Shown here piece by piece: positions 54,249-63,753 of a DNA stretch of 64,000 bases. Numbering within the stretch: the first letter of the stretch is position 1; the number at the start of each line of letters is the position of its first letter. This stretch comes from Lactiplantibacillus nangangensis. Its GTDB lineage: Bacteria > Bacillota > Bacilli > Lactobacillales > Lactobacillaceae. The position numbers were made by a program, and so were the translations under genes. The notes under the pieces were generated by a model that saw nothing but the letters and a program-made list of their open reading frames with translations, made no database searches and was not told the origin of the DNA. The stretch is from NCBI RefSeq assembly GCF_005405065.1, contig NZ_BJDI01000009.1, positions 88,717 to 152,716 on the forward strand, given 5' to 3'.

Positions 54249-55685
54249 CTAAGCAGCCTGATGCCGACGTAACAGCCGCACACCAGTGATGACAGTTGCG
54301 ATTAAACAGATCACCAACGAAACAATAAAGGCAACCCGCATCCCATCGATGAAGATTTCGGGATGGGCTGGTAAGTAGGCCGTCACTTTGTACCCAGCCG
54401 ATTTACTCATCGCCGAGAACAAGACCGTCGTCGCTACCGAGATCCCGATAATCATCCCTAACTCACGGGCAAGCGCATTGATGCCGCCAGCCACACCGAG
54501 ATCTTTGACGTCAACCGAGCTCATGACAATTGAATTATTTGGTGCTTGGAAAATCCCGTTTCCCAAACCAACTAATCCAATAAAGAACATGAATAGCCAT
54601 AGCGGCGTGGTCAAACTAGCAAACATATACCCGATCTGGCTCAACGAGATGAGCACCAAGCCAATGAATGTCAGCAATTCTGGGCCAATTTTATCCGAAA
54701 TGGCCCCGGCAATTGGCGCCACAATCACTTGGACGATGGGGAACGTCATCAACGCGTAACCCGCATAATTAGCCGCCAAGCCACGGGCATTTTCCAGATA
54801 AAATGGTGAAATCACGTTGAAGAAGAAGTTTGCCACAAAGATCAGGAACGCACAGAGAATACTAATCGAAAAGCGTGAATTTTTGAAAAGTTGTAACGCC
54901 AAGATGGGATTATCATGGTGCAATTCGACCCGCACAAAAATCGCAGTCGCAATAATAGCTACCACGAAACTCGCTAAAATAATCGGCTTCGTGAAGCCAA
55001 TCTCTTGACCAATGAAGACTCCCGCAAACAGGCTGACCATCATTAACGCAAACAAACCGGCCCCCGTTTTATCGATCGGCAACTTGCTCATCGTAATATC
55101 CTTTGGCAAAATAACTTGTCCTAAAATAATTGCGAGAATTCCCACTGGCACGTTCATCCAGAAAATGTAGCCCCAACTTAAGTGAGCCAAAATTAGGCCA
55201 CCAATCCCAGGACCAGCAATACTCCCGAGCGCCACAAACGAGCCAATCATGCCCAAGGCGCGGCCCCGTTCATTAAATGGGAATACTTCGGTAATAATCC
55301 CGTTGTTCGCGCTCATCGTCATCGCGGCGCCAACGGCTTGAAGGCTTCGTGCCGCTAACAACATCACTAAGCCAGAATTAAAGCCACATAATAACGAGCC
55401 AATCGTAAACAGCACTGACCCAATTTTGAAGATCCGAATCTTTCCGTGAGAATCCCCCAACTTACCAAATAAGAGCAATAGCGCACAAATAATAATTAAA
55501 TAAATCGAAACGACCCATTCGGCTTGGTTCATCGGAATTGCCAAGGACTTACTCATAACAGGCAACGCAATGTTGACGATACTACCGTCCAGTGTCGACA
55601 TAAACGTGAATAAACAAACGGCGATTAAAATCCACCAGCGTCGCTTTTGAATCTGCGGATCAGTCGCAAAAGATGCTGTCTTCAT
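54249..55685 (-). CDS. DHA2-family MFS drug efflux transporter (EmrB/QacA type)
   Basis: 478 residues with 14 hydrophobic segments. Motifs LDGSIVNIALPVMSK (TM1), WVVSIYLI (TM2), GKLGDSHGKIRIF (TM2-3 loop) and GLGNGIFQAPNN. Start ATG overlaps the PadR stop by 4 nt (ATGA), so translational coupling is expected. RBS GAGGGAAA. A typical repressor-pump pair responding to toxic compounds. Confidence 0.92.
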   Translation of the reverse strand: MKTASFATDPQIQKRRWWILIAVCLFTFMSTLDGSIVNIALPVMSKSLAIPMNQAEWVVSIYLIIICALLLLFGKLGDSHGKIRIFKIGSVLFTIGSLLCGFNSGLVMLLAARSLQAVGAAMTMSANNGIITEVFPFNERGRALGMIGSFVALGSIAGPGIGGLILAHLSWGYIFWMNVPVGILAIILGQVILPKDITMSKLPIDKTGAGLFALMMVSLFAGVFIGQEIGFTKPIILASFVVAIIATAIFVRVELHHDNPILALQLFKNSRFSISILCAFLIFVANFFFNVISPFYLENARGLAANYAGYALMTFPIVQVIVAPIAGAISDKIGPELLTFIGLVLISLSQIGYMFASLTTPLWLFMFFIGLVGLGNGIFQAPNNSIVMSSVDVKDLGVAGGINALARELGMIIGISVATTVLFSAMSKSAGYKVTAYLPAHPEIFIDGMRVAFIVSLVICLIATVITGVRLLRRHQAA

Positions 55686-56224
55686 AACTTAGTTTCCCTC
55701 TTTGTTTGAATTAGCGCAGTGAGCCAATCGAGCTGGGCTTGTGCCCGTTGCGTTTGCAGGTCGCTGACCAATAACGCGTCCACCACATCCGCCTGCACCA
55801 TGTGCTCATTATGCTGTAGCCGAGCTTGATGCTCGGCCAGCCGGTCCAATTGTCCCTGCGCAAAAGTTTGAAAATCCATTAAAATCGTTAATTGCTGCGC
55901 CAACGTTAACAAATGTAAAAAATTCAGTTTAATTTGAAACGTCAGCTGTGTCTGCTTGTTTAACGCGACCGGTGCAAGAACCAGCGCCCAGAAATGCCGC
56001 CGACCACTCGCTGTGAGGGTCGCTTCTTTCTGGGGCCGTTTACTCGTGGTGGTCTTGAAATCTAAGCGAAGCTCTCCGGCCGCCGCCAGCTTATCTAGTA
56101 GCGGATAGAGGGCCCCAAAACTAATCGTCAACTCCTGACCGACCACGTTGACTAGCGCTTTTCGTAGCTGATAACCAGTCATCGGGCGATCCATTAATTG
56201 ACCTAAAATAAATAATTCGTACAT
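55682..56224 (-). CDS. PadR family transcriptional regulator
   Basis: About 180 residues from ATG 56224 with AGGTGGG upstream; the in-frame upstream codons lack a start signal. Winged helix MYELFILGQLMDRPMTGYQL, then the PadR coiled-coil C-terminus (RLAEHQARLQHNEHMV). It overlaps the DHA2 pump by 4 nt. An inverted repeat at 56260-56278 is a candidate operator. Confidence 0.9.
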   Translation of the reverse strand: MYELFILGQLMDRPMTGYQLRKALVNVVGQELTISFGALYPLLDKLAAAGELRLDFKTTTSKRPQKEATLTASGRRHFWALVLAPVALNKQTQLTFQIKLNFLHLLTLAQQLTILMDFQTFAQGQLDRLAEHQARLQHNEHMVQADVVDALLVSDLQTQRAQAQLDWLTALIQTKRETKL

Positions 56225-56259
56225 CTTTACCCACCTAACTTTTAGAGCGTCACTAGTAT

Positions 56260-56278
56260 ATATATCTTTTCGATATAT
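56260..56278. promoter_or_regulatory. Candidate operator of the PadR-type regulator
   Basis: ATATATCTTTTCGATATAT: 7-bp perfect arms with a 5-nt centre, 36 bp upstream of the PadR start, probably overlapping its promoter. Confidence 0.5.
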
Positions 56279-56382
56279 TGCAAGCCAATTCACTTTTTAA
56301 ACCAGCCGAAAACAGACTAAAAGCACCGGTTCCCTAGCAAAACGTGCTATTATTAAACGATAACAATGAAGGGGGTTACCAG

Positions 56383-57549
56383 ATGAGTTCAATTATGGAA
56401 GATTTACAATTGGCCGAACAGCAGGCCCACCTTATCAATCTCTATCAAGCCAATAGCGATGTCGTTTACACCGGCTACATTGATAGTCTGGCACCCGATG
56501 GCGTTGTCGTGAATACTTATGACGACGCCGGGCTTCAAGATGGCGCAGTTTTCATGCGCTATCACGTCATTGACGAAGTGGAAATGATGAGTGAAGACTT
56601 AGATAACATGGCTTTCCGCATCGAAAACGCCGATGATGAAGGTTTAAGCACCGTGCCACAATCCCCAGTCCATTTCAACGCGGAACACGCGGAATTGTCA
56701 CAGATTTTAGCGAATGCCTTGACCCAACAACAAGTCATTCTGTTAGTGGTCGAAAATAATGACAACTATTTGGAAGGGCAAGTTCAGAATTTAGCTGAAG
56801 AAAAATTTGATTTTAAAGCCTTTGATAAGTTCAATTACAGTCACCAAGACACGCAAGCCCTCAACTATGACAGCGTCAATATCGTGGAATTTCGTGGCAA
56901 CGAATTGTTACTAGAAAGTGCCTACGTTAAGACCGACTTTCAGCACGTTGATTCCGTCAAGGCGACTGGCAACCAGGCCATCAACGACACCTTAGTGCAT
57001 GCACAAGCCGCTCACGAACTGATTGCAATTCGTTCCGCGGACGGGTCCGACATGTTCTTTGTTGGTTTCGTGAACACGTTGAACGCCGACAGTGTCGTCA
57101 TCAATTTAGTCGACATGACCGGCCAATTCGGCGGTTACACCTTATGCCGGCGGTCGTTGATCGAATCAGTCACGATCCAATCCGACTACTTGCAAACGAT
57201 GCGCGGTTTTATTGAATTGAATCAGCAATATGAATTAAACGTCCAACCCGTTTTAAACGATGAACGGCTCTTTGATGGCACAACGGATTTGTTTGAAGCC
57301 ATCTTACGTCAAGCTGGTAATTTCAATAATCTCTTGCATTTAACGACTGACAATCCGATGTTGCCAGACATGACTGGCTATCCGGGCACTGTCACCAACG
57401 GCCACTTCATTTTCTATAACGTGGAAGATGACAACCAAATCAACCGCGTCGGCACTTTGATCGAACTCGATTCCGTCGTCGAATTATCATTTGGCTATAT
57501 GGATGCTTATTTACTTGAAAAACGCTTGAAAAATACCGGTAATTTATAA
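56383..57549 (+). CDS. Unknown protein with four internal beta-rich repeats
   Basis: 388 residues from ATG 56383 (AAGGGGG upstream). Four segments with the pattern GYxxSLxxDGVVVN ... IDEVExM (about residues 20-65, 100-145, 215-260, 310-375), each with a short strand, polar hairpin and a final hydrophobic strand. This resembles an Sm/LSm-like beta-barrel pattern (inference). Acidic, cytosolic, no signal. Divergent from the PadR gene. Function unknown. Confidence 0.6.
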   Translation: MSSIMEDLQLAEQQAHLINLYQANSDVVYTGYIDSLAPDGVVVNTYDDAGLQDGAVFMRYHVIDEVEMMSEDLDNMAFRIENADDEGLSTVPQSPVHFNAEHAELSQILANALTQQQVILLVVENNDNYLEGQVQNLAEEKFDFKAFDKFNYSHQDTQALNYDSVNIVEFRGNELLLESAYVKTDFQHVDSVKATGNQAINDTLVHAQAAHELIAIRSADGSDMFFVGFVNTLNADSVVINLVDMTGQFGGYTLCRRSLIESVTIQSDYLQTMRGFIELNQQYELNVQPVLNDERLFDGTTDLFEAILRQAGNFNNLLHLTTDNPMLPDMTGYPGTVTNGHFIFYNVEDDNQINRVGTLIELDSVVELSFGYMDAYLLEKRLKNTGNL

Positions 57550-57555
57550 ATTGCA

Positions 57556-57598
57556 AAAAATGACCCGCCAATCACTGAAGATTGACGAGCCATTTTTT
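57556..57598. terminator. Terminator between convergent genes
   Basis: CCGCCAATC-ACTGAA-GATTGACG stem in the plus orientation with flanking A- and T-runs. Confidence 0.7.
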
Positions 57599-57606
57599 AT
57601 TAGCGT

Positions 57607-57843
57607 TTATAACCGTTTTTCAATGTGATACTTTCGTGCGTCTGGTTTAGGACCATCCGCCGAAATGAGATCATCCGCATAAAAGACCGAATAACCATGA
57701 TCTTCTTCAAGCGGTTTCGCAATCAAGATTCCGCGTTTGCGACCTTGTTGCGCATTATAAATATCCGCGCTGCGTAAAGCGGCACTATAATCATGGGATT
57801 CGGAAATTGCGTCACCCGGATTAAATAAGACATTTTCATCCAT
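57607..57843 (-). CDS. Hypothetical protein, 78 residues
   Basis: Good ribosome binding site AAAGGGGTGA before the ATG. Contains an SHDYSAALRSADIYNAQQG helix and GYSVFYADDL strand. Charged and soluble; no signal peptide or membrane segment. No family recognised. Follows the dipeptidase gene (opposite order) and shares a terminator with the convergent gene at 56383. Confidence 0.6.
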   Translation of the reverse strand: MDENVLFNPGDAISESHDYSAALRSADIYNAQQGRKRGILIAKPLEEDHGYSVFYADDLISADGPKPDARKYHIEKRL

Positions 57844-57904
57844 TTCAGATCACCCCTTTGGATTGGTACCTTAATTATACACACTTACCTGTGAAACAAA
57901 AATC

Positions 57905-59317
57905 TTAAAGGTTGATGTCAACGTTATAAGTTAGCTTCGATAAAGTTAACCCTTTGGTGATCAAGCGACCGATTAAGTCTTCAGCCTTGTCACGCATGTT
58001 GGCAACCATCACTTTATCTTGTGCCGTCAAGAATTTAGTCAATTCTTCACCAGATAATTTAGCCGCTTGGGCATCCGTTTCAGCGACAAATTGACCTAAT
58101 TCGATGCGGCATTCCTTCAAGTAATCAATGTCTTCTTGCACGAAATCAGCGTAATGTGATTCCACGATCATTGAAACCGTCCGGTATAACCAGTAAGCGC
58201 TCTTCCGGTCATAAGTTAATGGCGTGTTAGCGAAACTAGGATCCGTTTCGGAAACGTTCGCATGGAATGGCAAGTATGGGGCAAATGAAGGCATCCCGAA
58301 AGTCATCCACATGATGGCACTTTGGTCTTCCGGCACGTCGTTACGAATTTGCATGACGTGTGAATTTTGGGTCCGGTTCATTGAGATTGGCCGGAATTTC
58401 TTGGCTTCTGGCGAATCAGTGAATGGATCGTACTTCGTTTCATTGTAATGTGAACCTAAGACATATTCCACATCTGCGACCGAAATCTTCTTGGCAGCGT
58501 GGCAAATGAATGGGAGTTCACTGGATTGTGGATCCTGTTCGATTTCTGGATTGAAGTAATGTTGACCATACCAAACCCGTGGGGTATTGTAATGGCGGTC
58601 TTTTTCATTATCCGTTCCGAAAATGTGACGGAAGTTGAAACCTTCCTTGTCAGGATTCAAATGATGTTCTTCAACGAATTCACGGATATTTTCGGACCAC
58701 ATGAAGTTGTCAGGATCATTAAAATCAACCCATTGGATGGCAACTTGGTTCGCAGCGACCGCATAGGCGTCATCAGGAATCCGTTGCGCAACCCATTGAT
58801 GACCAGTGACGATTTCCATGTACCACACATCGTTCTTGTCGTTGAACAAGACACCGTTACCTTCAGGTGAGCCATATTTAGCAATCAACTTGCCTAAATA
58901 TTGGACCCCTTCTTTAGCGGAGTTGATGAATGGAATAACCATGGTTGGGAGTGAATCTTCGGCCAACCCATTTTTAACAAATGGATCAAATGTTAAAGTA
59001 TGTTCATTCCCATAGACGCTTTCAGTTGAGGAAATGCCGACGTTCTTTTCGTTAAAGCCGTTTTCTTCAAAGACACCTTTTTCAGCAACTTCGATGTTAG
59101 GTACCCCTTGATAGCGATAGCCGTCAGCTGGTAGTGGCGCCGTGAAGCCGTTCTTACCAGAAGTTAACGTTTCGTTACGACCGTGGACCGCTGGATGGAC
59201 AATAAACTTTTGTGGTGTGATGGGCATAAAAGTATCATCGTTCCGGGCAATCATCGTAGAGCCATCAACACTGGCCTTTTTACCCACTAAAATGGTTGTA
59301 CAAGCTTGTTCGTTCAT
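57905..59317 (-). CDS. pepD: C69 family dipeptidase (PepD-like)
   Basis: 470 residues. Ntn-hydrolase of peptidase family C69: the N-terminal Cys nucleophile follows a short leader (MNEQACTTILVGKKASVDGS), with conserved ARNDD and GNGVLFNDKNDVWYMEI. Cytosolic dipeptide hydrolysis supplies amino acids in lactobacilli. Single-gene unit. Symbol follows usual usage. Confidence 0.93.
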   Translation of the reverse strand: MNEQACTTILVGKKASVDGSTMIARNDDTFMPITPQKFIVHPAVHGRNETLTSGKNGFTAPLPADGYRYQGVPNIEVAEKGVFEENGFNEKNVGISSTESVYGNEHTLTFDPFVKNGLAEDSLPTMVIPFINSAKEGVQYLGKLIAKYGSPEGNGVLFNDKNDVWYMEIVTGHQWVAQRIPDDAYAVAANQVAIQWVDFNDPDNFMWSENIREFVEEHHLNPDKEGFNFRHIFGTDNEKDRHYNTPRVWYGQHYFNPEIEQDPQSSELPFICHAAKKISVADVEYVLGSHYNETKYDPFTDSPEAKKFRPISMNRTQNSHVMQIRNDVPEDQSAIMWMTFGMPSFAPYLPFHANVSETDPSFANTPLTYDRKSAYWLYRTVSMIVESHYADFVQEDIDYLKECRIELGQFVAETDAQAAKLSGEELTKFLTAQDKVMVANMRDKAEDLIGRLITKGLTLSKLTYNVDINL

Positions 59318-59478
59318 GCAAACACTCCTCTATTTATCATTATGAATACGTTTTACCACTTTCAATTTTACACGCTCTAGGTAAAAATGCTAGGTCGATG
59401 GAAACGTTAACAAAAATTCTTACGCAATTTTAATGGGGGAGTAGTTGTCTGATTGACACTGACACAATTCAACGCACC

Positions 59479-59529
59479 ATAAAAAAAACAATTACCAGTT
59501 GGGTGATCAACTCAACGAGCAATTGTTTA
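59479..59529 (-). terminator. Intrinsic terminator of the second WxL cluster
   Basis: Minus strand AACAATTGCTCGTTGAGTTG / CAACTGGTAATTGTT stem with TTTTTTTT. Confidence 0.8.
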
Positions 59530-59534
59530 TGCAT

Positions 59535-61133
59535 TTACGGAGCATTTTCTAGTGTCCAATTAATTGTTGTCTTTTTCTCACCCGCAGCGATTGTTGGACC
59601 CGCTTGAACAAATAGTTGGTGCAGTCCGGAGTCAGCAGTCTGACCCGTCGATTCACTTTTAAACGGAATCACTGTATCAGCGCTTTTTGTATCAGCGGAT
59701 TGATGGAAGATTTGAACGTCGGTATCACTCAATCGAATCTTATCGGTTTGATTTGGTGCCTGATACCACAAGTAGCCCGCCAAACTGTCAGCTGCTGACT
59801 TTGGCGTGACTGAACCAAGGCGAGCCTTAATATTCCAAGCACTCTTGTTTTTCCGATGGTCGTGGACAATAATACTCCAACTTTTAATGGGGTAAAAAGT
59901 CTTGGAGACCATCGGCACTTCATGTTGACCAAAATCAAGCGTGGTCATAGTTTGGCCAAAAGCAAGTCCTTGGGCATCGTGGGTTACCTTGACATTTAGC
60001 GTATTCGATTGCATATACCCCGGCTCAGTGGCATAAATTGGAATCTTAATTTCTGCGAGCTGATTATCATTGAAGGCCTTGATACTTTTGACAAGTTCAG
60101 CTTGCGATATCACCTCATAGTCAATGGCAAACTTAGCCGTTGTGGCTTCACCAGTACGTAACTTAAGTTGATCAACAATAAAATTAGTGACTTGATCTAA
60201 ATCAGGCTCATCACCAGACCCGCCAAGCTTTAGACTATCTTCCAGATCAAATGTTGGATCTTGTTCAATTGCGGCAATACTCAACTTTTTTAATTCAGCA
60301 ATCCCGGTATCACCCGTATCATTGCTCTCAGTGACGGTCACACGATCGTTATGAGCTAAATAGTCTGCCAACTCACCTTTTTTTAAATCAAACTGATAGA
60401 CCCCATTTCGGCCAACCGTTTCAGTATCAGTAGTTACACTATTCGTAACCAAATTGCCACTCGTACCCTTACCGGTAATCTTTACGCTATCCTTAGTCAG
60501 CGTTGCATCGATAGTTGGTTTAAGGATTGGTTCACCAGCTGCAAAATAGCCTAAATCGTAGTACATCGTCCCAACATCAGGATTCTCCGTAGGAAAGTAA
60601 AAGCCTAGTTTTAACGGTAATGCATCTTTTATACTGGTAAGATTAACGTCAATATCCCTTAGCTTATCCTCTCCCCCCATCAGGGAAAGCACATCCATAC
60701 CCGCAGCCATCGGACTACCGCTTCCCAATATTTTAATTTTAGAACCATTCATATGCATAACAAGAAATTGAAACTTTTTCATTTTAAAATATGTTCGATA
60801 ATATTTATCATGAGTGTTCATGGTTACCTCAATATCAATCGAAATTTTAGTGGTTTTGGCGGTAATTCTGCCATTATTTGTCCCATTTGCCCTAATTGAT
60901 TTTAGTTTAAAAGAAAAATTTTGAAAGGGGAAAAATGTTCCTTGAATCAATTGTGCTTGGTTTTTATCTGGTTTTCCAGCGACGCGTAGATTCGGATGAA
61001 AGCTCGTCCTTAAATTCGGTTGATCATAGTCATAAATTATTTTCGACTCATCCGCTCGTCCAACCCTCCCACACCACAACATCACCCCAAAACTACAGAT
61101 TATCAGTGCTACCTGCCATCGTCGCTCCTTCAT
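59535..61133 (-). CDS. Large WxL-domain surface protein
   Basis: About 532 residues. N-terminal export segment (residues 4-25), extended beta-rich body with no named domain (contains SFHPNLRVAGK and GYLWYQAPNQ), and a C-terminal TTINWTLENAP as the second WxL motif. ATG at 61133 has GGTGG 11 nt upstream. Third gene of the second WxL cluster; the size suggests the exposed, ligand-contacting component. Confidence 0.82.
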   Translation of the reverse strand: MKERRWQVALIICSFGVMLWCGRVGRADESKIIYDYDQPNLRTSFHPNLRVAGKPDKNQAQLIQGTFFPFQNFSFKLKSIRANGTNNGRITAKTTKISIDIEVTMNTHDKYYRTYFKMKKFQFLVMHMNGSKIKILGSGSPMAAGMDVLSLMGGEDKLRDIDVNLTSIKDALPLKLGFYFPTENPDVGTMYYDLGYFAAGEPILKPTIDATLTKDSVKITGKGTSGNLVTNSVTTDTETVGRNGVYQFDLKKGELADYLAHNDRVTVTESNDTGDTGIAELKKLSIAAIEQDPTFDLEDSLKLGGSGDEPDLDQVTNFIVDQLKLRTGEATTAKFAIDYEVISQAELVKSIKAFNDNQLAEIKIPIYATEPGYMQSNTLNVKVTHDAQGLAFGQTMTTLDFGQHEVPMVSKTFYPIKSWSIIVHDHRKNKSAWNIKARLGSVTPKSAADSLAGYLWYQAPNQTDKIRLSDTDVQIFHQSADTKSADTVIPFKSESTGQTADSGLHQLFVQAGPTIAAGEKKTTINWTLENAP

Positions 61134-61171
61134 CTGTATTTCTGCCACCTTTTTGTCTAGATTTTAACCGA

Positions 61172-62218
61172 CTAATCTGCTTGTTTCCGCCTTTTTATAA
61201 CAATTACTAACCAAACCAGCACTCCGCCCACAATCAACATGAGGAACGCACCAATCAGTACAAACCAGTATGGACTGATTACTTTAGTGTCGACTGATTC
61301 ACGTGCATACTTTTTAGCCTCTTTTGCAGTAATAGTAAAGTCTTTTTCAAACACCCATTGATGTGCTTTATTCTTGGCAACCATTCGCAAATGATACTTT
61401 CCGGCTTCTAGACCAGTATTTCCTGTCAAAATTGGATACTGATAACTAGAATTCGGAGCCATTTGGACGCCACTTTTTTTAACCGCCTTAACTAGCTTCT
61501 TGGTCGCACGATTAGTGATTACCGTAGTTAACTTAACATCTGGAATAATCACCGCGGATGGATTACGCAGATTAACGAAAATACTTTGCCGATAGTTTTC
61601 TAAGCCCGAGGTCACGTTAGTTAAAGTTAATTCAGGCTGTGGTGCCTTGCCAAACGAATACTTCATGCCAATTACGTAAGCATATTGGTTTTTGATATTC
61701 AGCGACTCTTTCACATTACTAGTAACTTTCTCTTCAACTTTTCGGAAATGCCAGCCACCCAGCATCACACCTTCAAAATTAGTCGTCGGAATTTGCACTT
61801 TTGCCATGACAACCTTTGAGTCATTTGCTGGGACCGTCACAACCGAATCACCCTCAATCTGTGTTACTTTATCCAGTCGATAACGCAAAGAAGAATCAAA
61901 TTTGGTTGCGGGCGTCATATATTCAATCACACCATTATTATTGGTATACGCGGTGTGAATCCCCATTTTCACTTTAATATCACGCTTAGTTGCATTGTAA
62001 ATTTTCACCTTTAAAGTTTGCTGTTGTTCTGATCTCATTTTCAAATCAAAGAACGAATTTTTCATATCAACCTGATTATCAGGCAACTGTGCTACCACGC
62101 TAAAACCGATATTATTATTTGGCGTGGTTTTAGCTTGAACCGAAATTGGTAACAATACTCCCAACAGTATGATCACCACGACTAACGACCAAATATATCT
62201 ATTACATCGTTTCCCCAT
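61172..62218 (-). CDS. WxL-cluster cell surface protein (DUF916/DUF3324)
   Basis: About 348 residues. Signal peptide (YIWSLVVVIILLGVLLPI), DUF916-like domain (NSFFDLKMRSEQQQTLKVKI), DUF3324-like domain, and C-terminal TM with KRRKQAD tail. ATG at 62218 has AGGAG 11 nt upstream. Paralogue of the gene at 28468; domain order is identical but sequence diverged. Confidence 0.9.
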   Translation of the reverse strand: MGKRCNRYIWSLVVVIILLGVLLPISVQAKTTPNNNIGFSVVAQLPDNQVDMKNSFFDLKMRSEQQQTLKVKIYNATKRDIKVKMGIHTAYTNNNGVIEYMTPATKFDSSLRYRLDKVTQIEGDSVVTVPANDSKVVMAKVQIPTTNFEGVMLGGWHFRKVEEKVTSNVKESLNIKNQYAYVIGMKYSFGKAPQPELTLTNVTSGLENYRQSIFVNLRNPSAVIIPDVKLTTVITNRATKKLVKAVKKSGVQMAPNSSYQYPILTGNTGLEAGKYHLRMVAKNKAHQWVFEKDFTITAKEAKKYARESVDTKVISPYWFVLIGAFLMLIVGGVLVWLVIVIKRRKQAD

Positions 62219-62291
62219 TACGCAAATTACTCCTAATTTTGTCAAACTTTTATGTACAGGTTAGGCGCAATCATGCACCTAACCAATCAAA

Positions 62292-63098
62292 TTACGCAGG
62301 TGGCGTAGTTTCTAAAGTCCAAGTTAACGTAGTTGAATAAGTTTCTGTACGAGCCTTATTGGCTGGCACGGTCAAAGTAATATCATTAGGATCAAACTTT
62401 AATGCGGTCACACCGGCACCGTTACCCCGCTTAGGTGCTTGAAAAATCATATTTGACGCACCCTGACCATCCAATGCTAAAGTCACATTCTGCTCAGCAA
62501 GGATAGCCCCATTTTCACCATTTCCACTATTAGTTAATCTCGTGTTGGAATTCTTGTGAGCAGTTGGCCAAATAATTTCCGCTCCATCAATAGGAGGAAT
62601 TCCCTTACTCTGATTATTTGAGTCAGGTACCGCTAACTTATCACCAGTAACCTTCACTTTCCAATTACCAGCCAAATCCGAACGGGTATCAGCAACTTCA
62701 ACAACAAAGTTTTTTCCCCAATCAAATGACGTGTTGTCCATATCATTTGGTGTTACCTGTCCCTTGTTAGGCTGAACACTCCCTTGATACCGTCCCTCCT
62801 GACCCAAACTTAGCGTGGCTTTGCCAGCACCGAACGCAAGATTATCAGTGACATAGACAAAACCTACCTGCTTATCCTGTTGAGTCAAACGCCCCTTGTT
62901 CACACCCGAAGTCACAATTTCATTGGGATTGTCAGGATTAATCGGGTCAATTTTATTTATGTCAGGAGCCGTAAAAGTAATTTCAGCTTCCGTTTTCCCT
63001 GTGCTTAGGAAGCCTGTACTGTCAGCAGCTTTTACACTAATCGGGGCTGCCATCAAAGCCACGCCACACAACGTTAAACTCGTTATTAGTTTTTTCAT
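62292..63098 (-). CDS. WxL domain cell surface protein
   Basis: 268 residues. Signal peptide MKKLITSLTLCGVALMAA with cleavage near VKAAD. C-terminal WxL domain ends STTLTWTLETTPPA; the first motif is the segment NWKVKV. First gene of the second WxL cluster, transcribed from a clear promoter at 63184-63212. RBS AAGGAG upstream. Confidence 0.9.
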   Translation of the reverse strand: MKKLITSLTLCGVALMAAPISVKAADSTGFLSTGKTEAEITFTAPDINKIDPINPDNPNEIVTSGVNKGRLTQQDKQVGFVYVTDNLAFGAGKATLSLGQEGRYQGSVQPNKGQVTPNDMDNTSFDWGKNFVVEVADTRSDLAGNWKVKVTGDKLAVPDSNNQSKGIPPIDGAEIIWPTAHKNSNTRLTNSGNGENGAILAEQNVTLALDGQGASNMIFQAPKRGNGAGVTALKFDPNDITLTVPANKARTETYSTTLTWTLETTPPA

Positions 63099-63639
63099 TT
63101 ATCAGTACACTCCTTATCTTTTTTAGTGCCAATTAGGATCATTAACTAACAACCAGACGTCTATTCCGGTTGTGTACAATTAAAGTATAATCTGCCTCGC
63201 TAATGCTGGCAATAGTCGACCAGGGTGACAATTTCTAATAAGAATTAAGTTTATTTTTATCAATGAAGTTACTAATATGACTGCTTAAATATCATTTATC
63301 TAAGAATTGTTTTATAGATATAATTTTTATGGTATAGGTAATAGTCCTTACTTCTATTTCTAATTTCACAACAACCAAGTGATTAATTTTAAATTAACGT
63401 CAATAGCCGTTGGGACTGCTTTATTCAAGGCTATGTCATCCGCTACGACTGACTTTAAGGAAATTAATTTAGCACAAATTGCTTAATGACGTTAACCATA
63501 AGTCGCACCTTGAACGAATGCCCGCAGTCACAACCATTACAGCGTTATTCATATTTTCCACTACTTAATTTTCAACTAAAAAATTTTCAAAATAAATAAC
63601 TTTATTTTTGCCGAATGCAGTCAGTTTAAGAAAGTCTTC
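63099..63639. other. AT-rich region upstream of the second WxL cluster
   Basis: Promoter at 63184-63212 on the minus strand (TTGCCA, 17 nt, TATACT) drives the cluster. No other gene detected; very AT-rich. Confidence 0.6.
63184..63212 (-). promoter_or_regulatory. Promoter of the second WxL cluster
   Basis: Minus strand TTGCCA (63207-63212), 17-nt spacer, TATACT (63184-63189), about 85 nt before the ATG. Confidence 0.65.
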
Positions 63640-63753
63640 TTATTTTTGAAAAATCAACGACACACTTTCTTCATATTTCGTTGTTATATTGTACTCATAG
63701 CAATTAAGGATTCCCTCCAAGATTGCTACTATAACAATTAACATTCTTTTCAT
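63640..63753 (-). CDS. Putative 37-residue hydrophobic peptide
   Basis: ATG at 63753 with GGAGGAG 3 nt upstream (GGAGG 5 nt). N-terminus MKRMLIVIVAILEGIL is strongly hydrophobic, and the rest is polar and mixed-charge. Size and layout suit a type I toxin-like membrane peptide, but no family match is claimed. The plus-strand RNA at 63697-63931 covers its ribosome binding site and start. Confidence 0.4.
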   Translation of the reverse strand: MKRMLIVIVAILEGILNCYEYNITTKYEESVSLIFQK

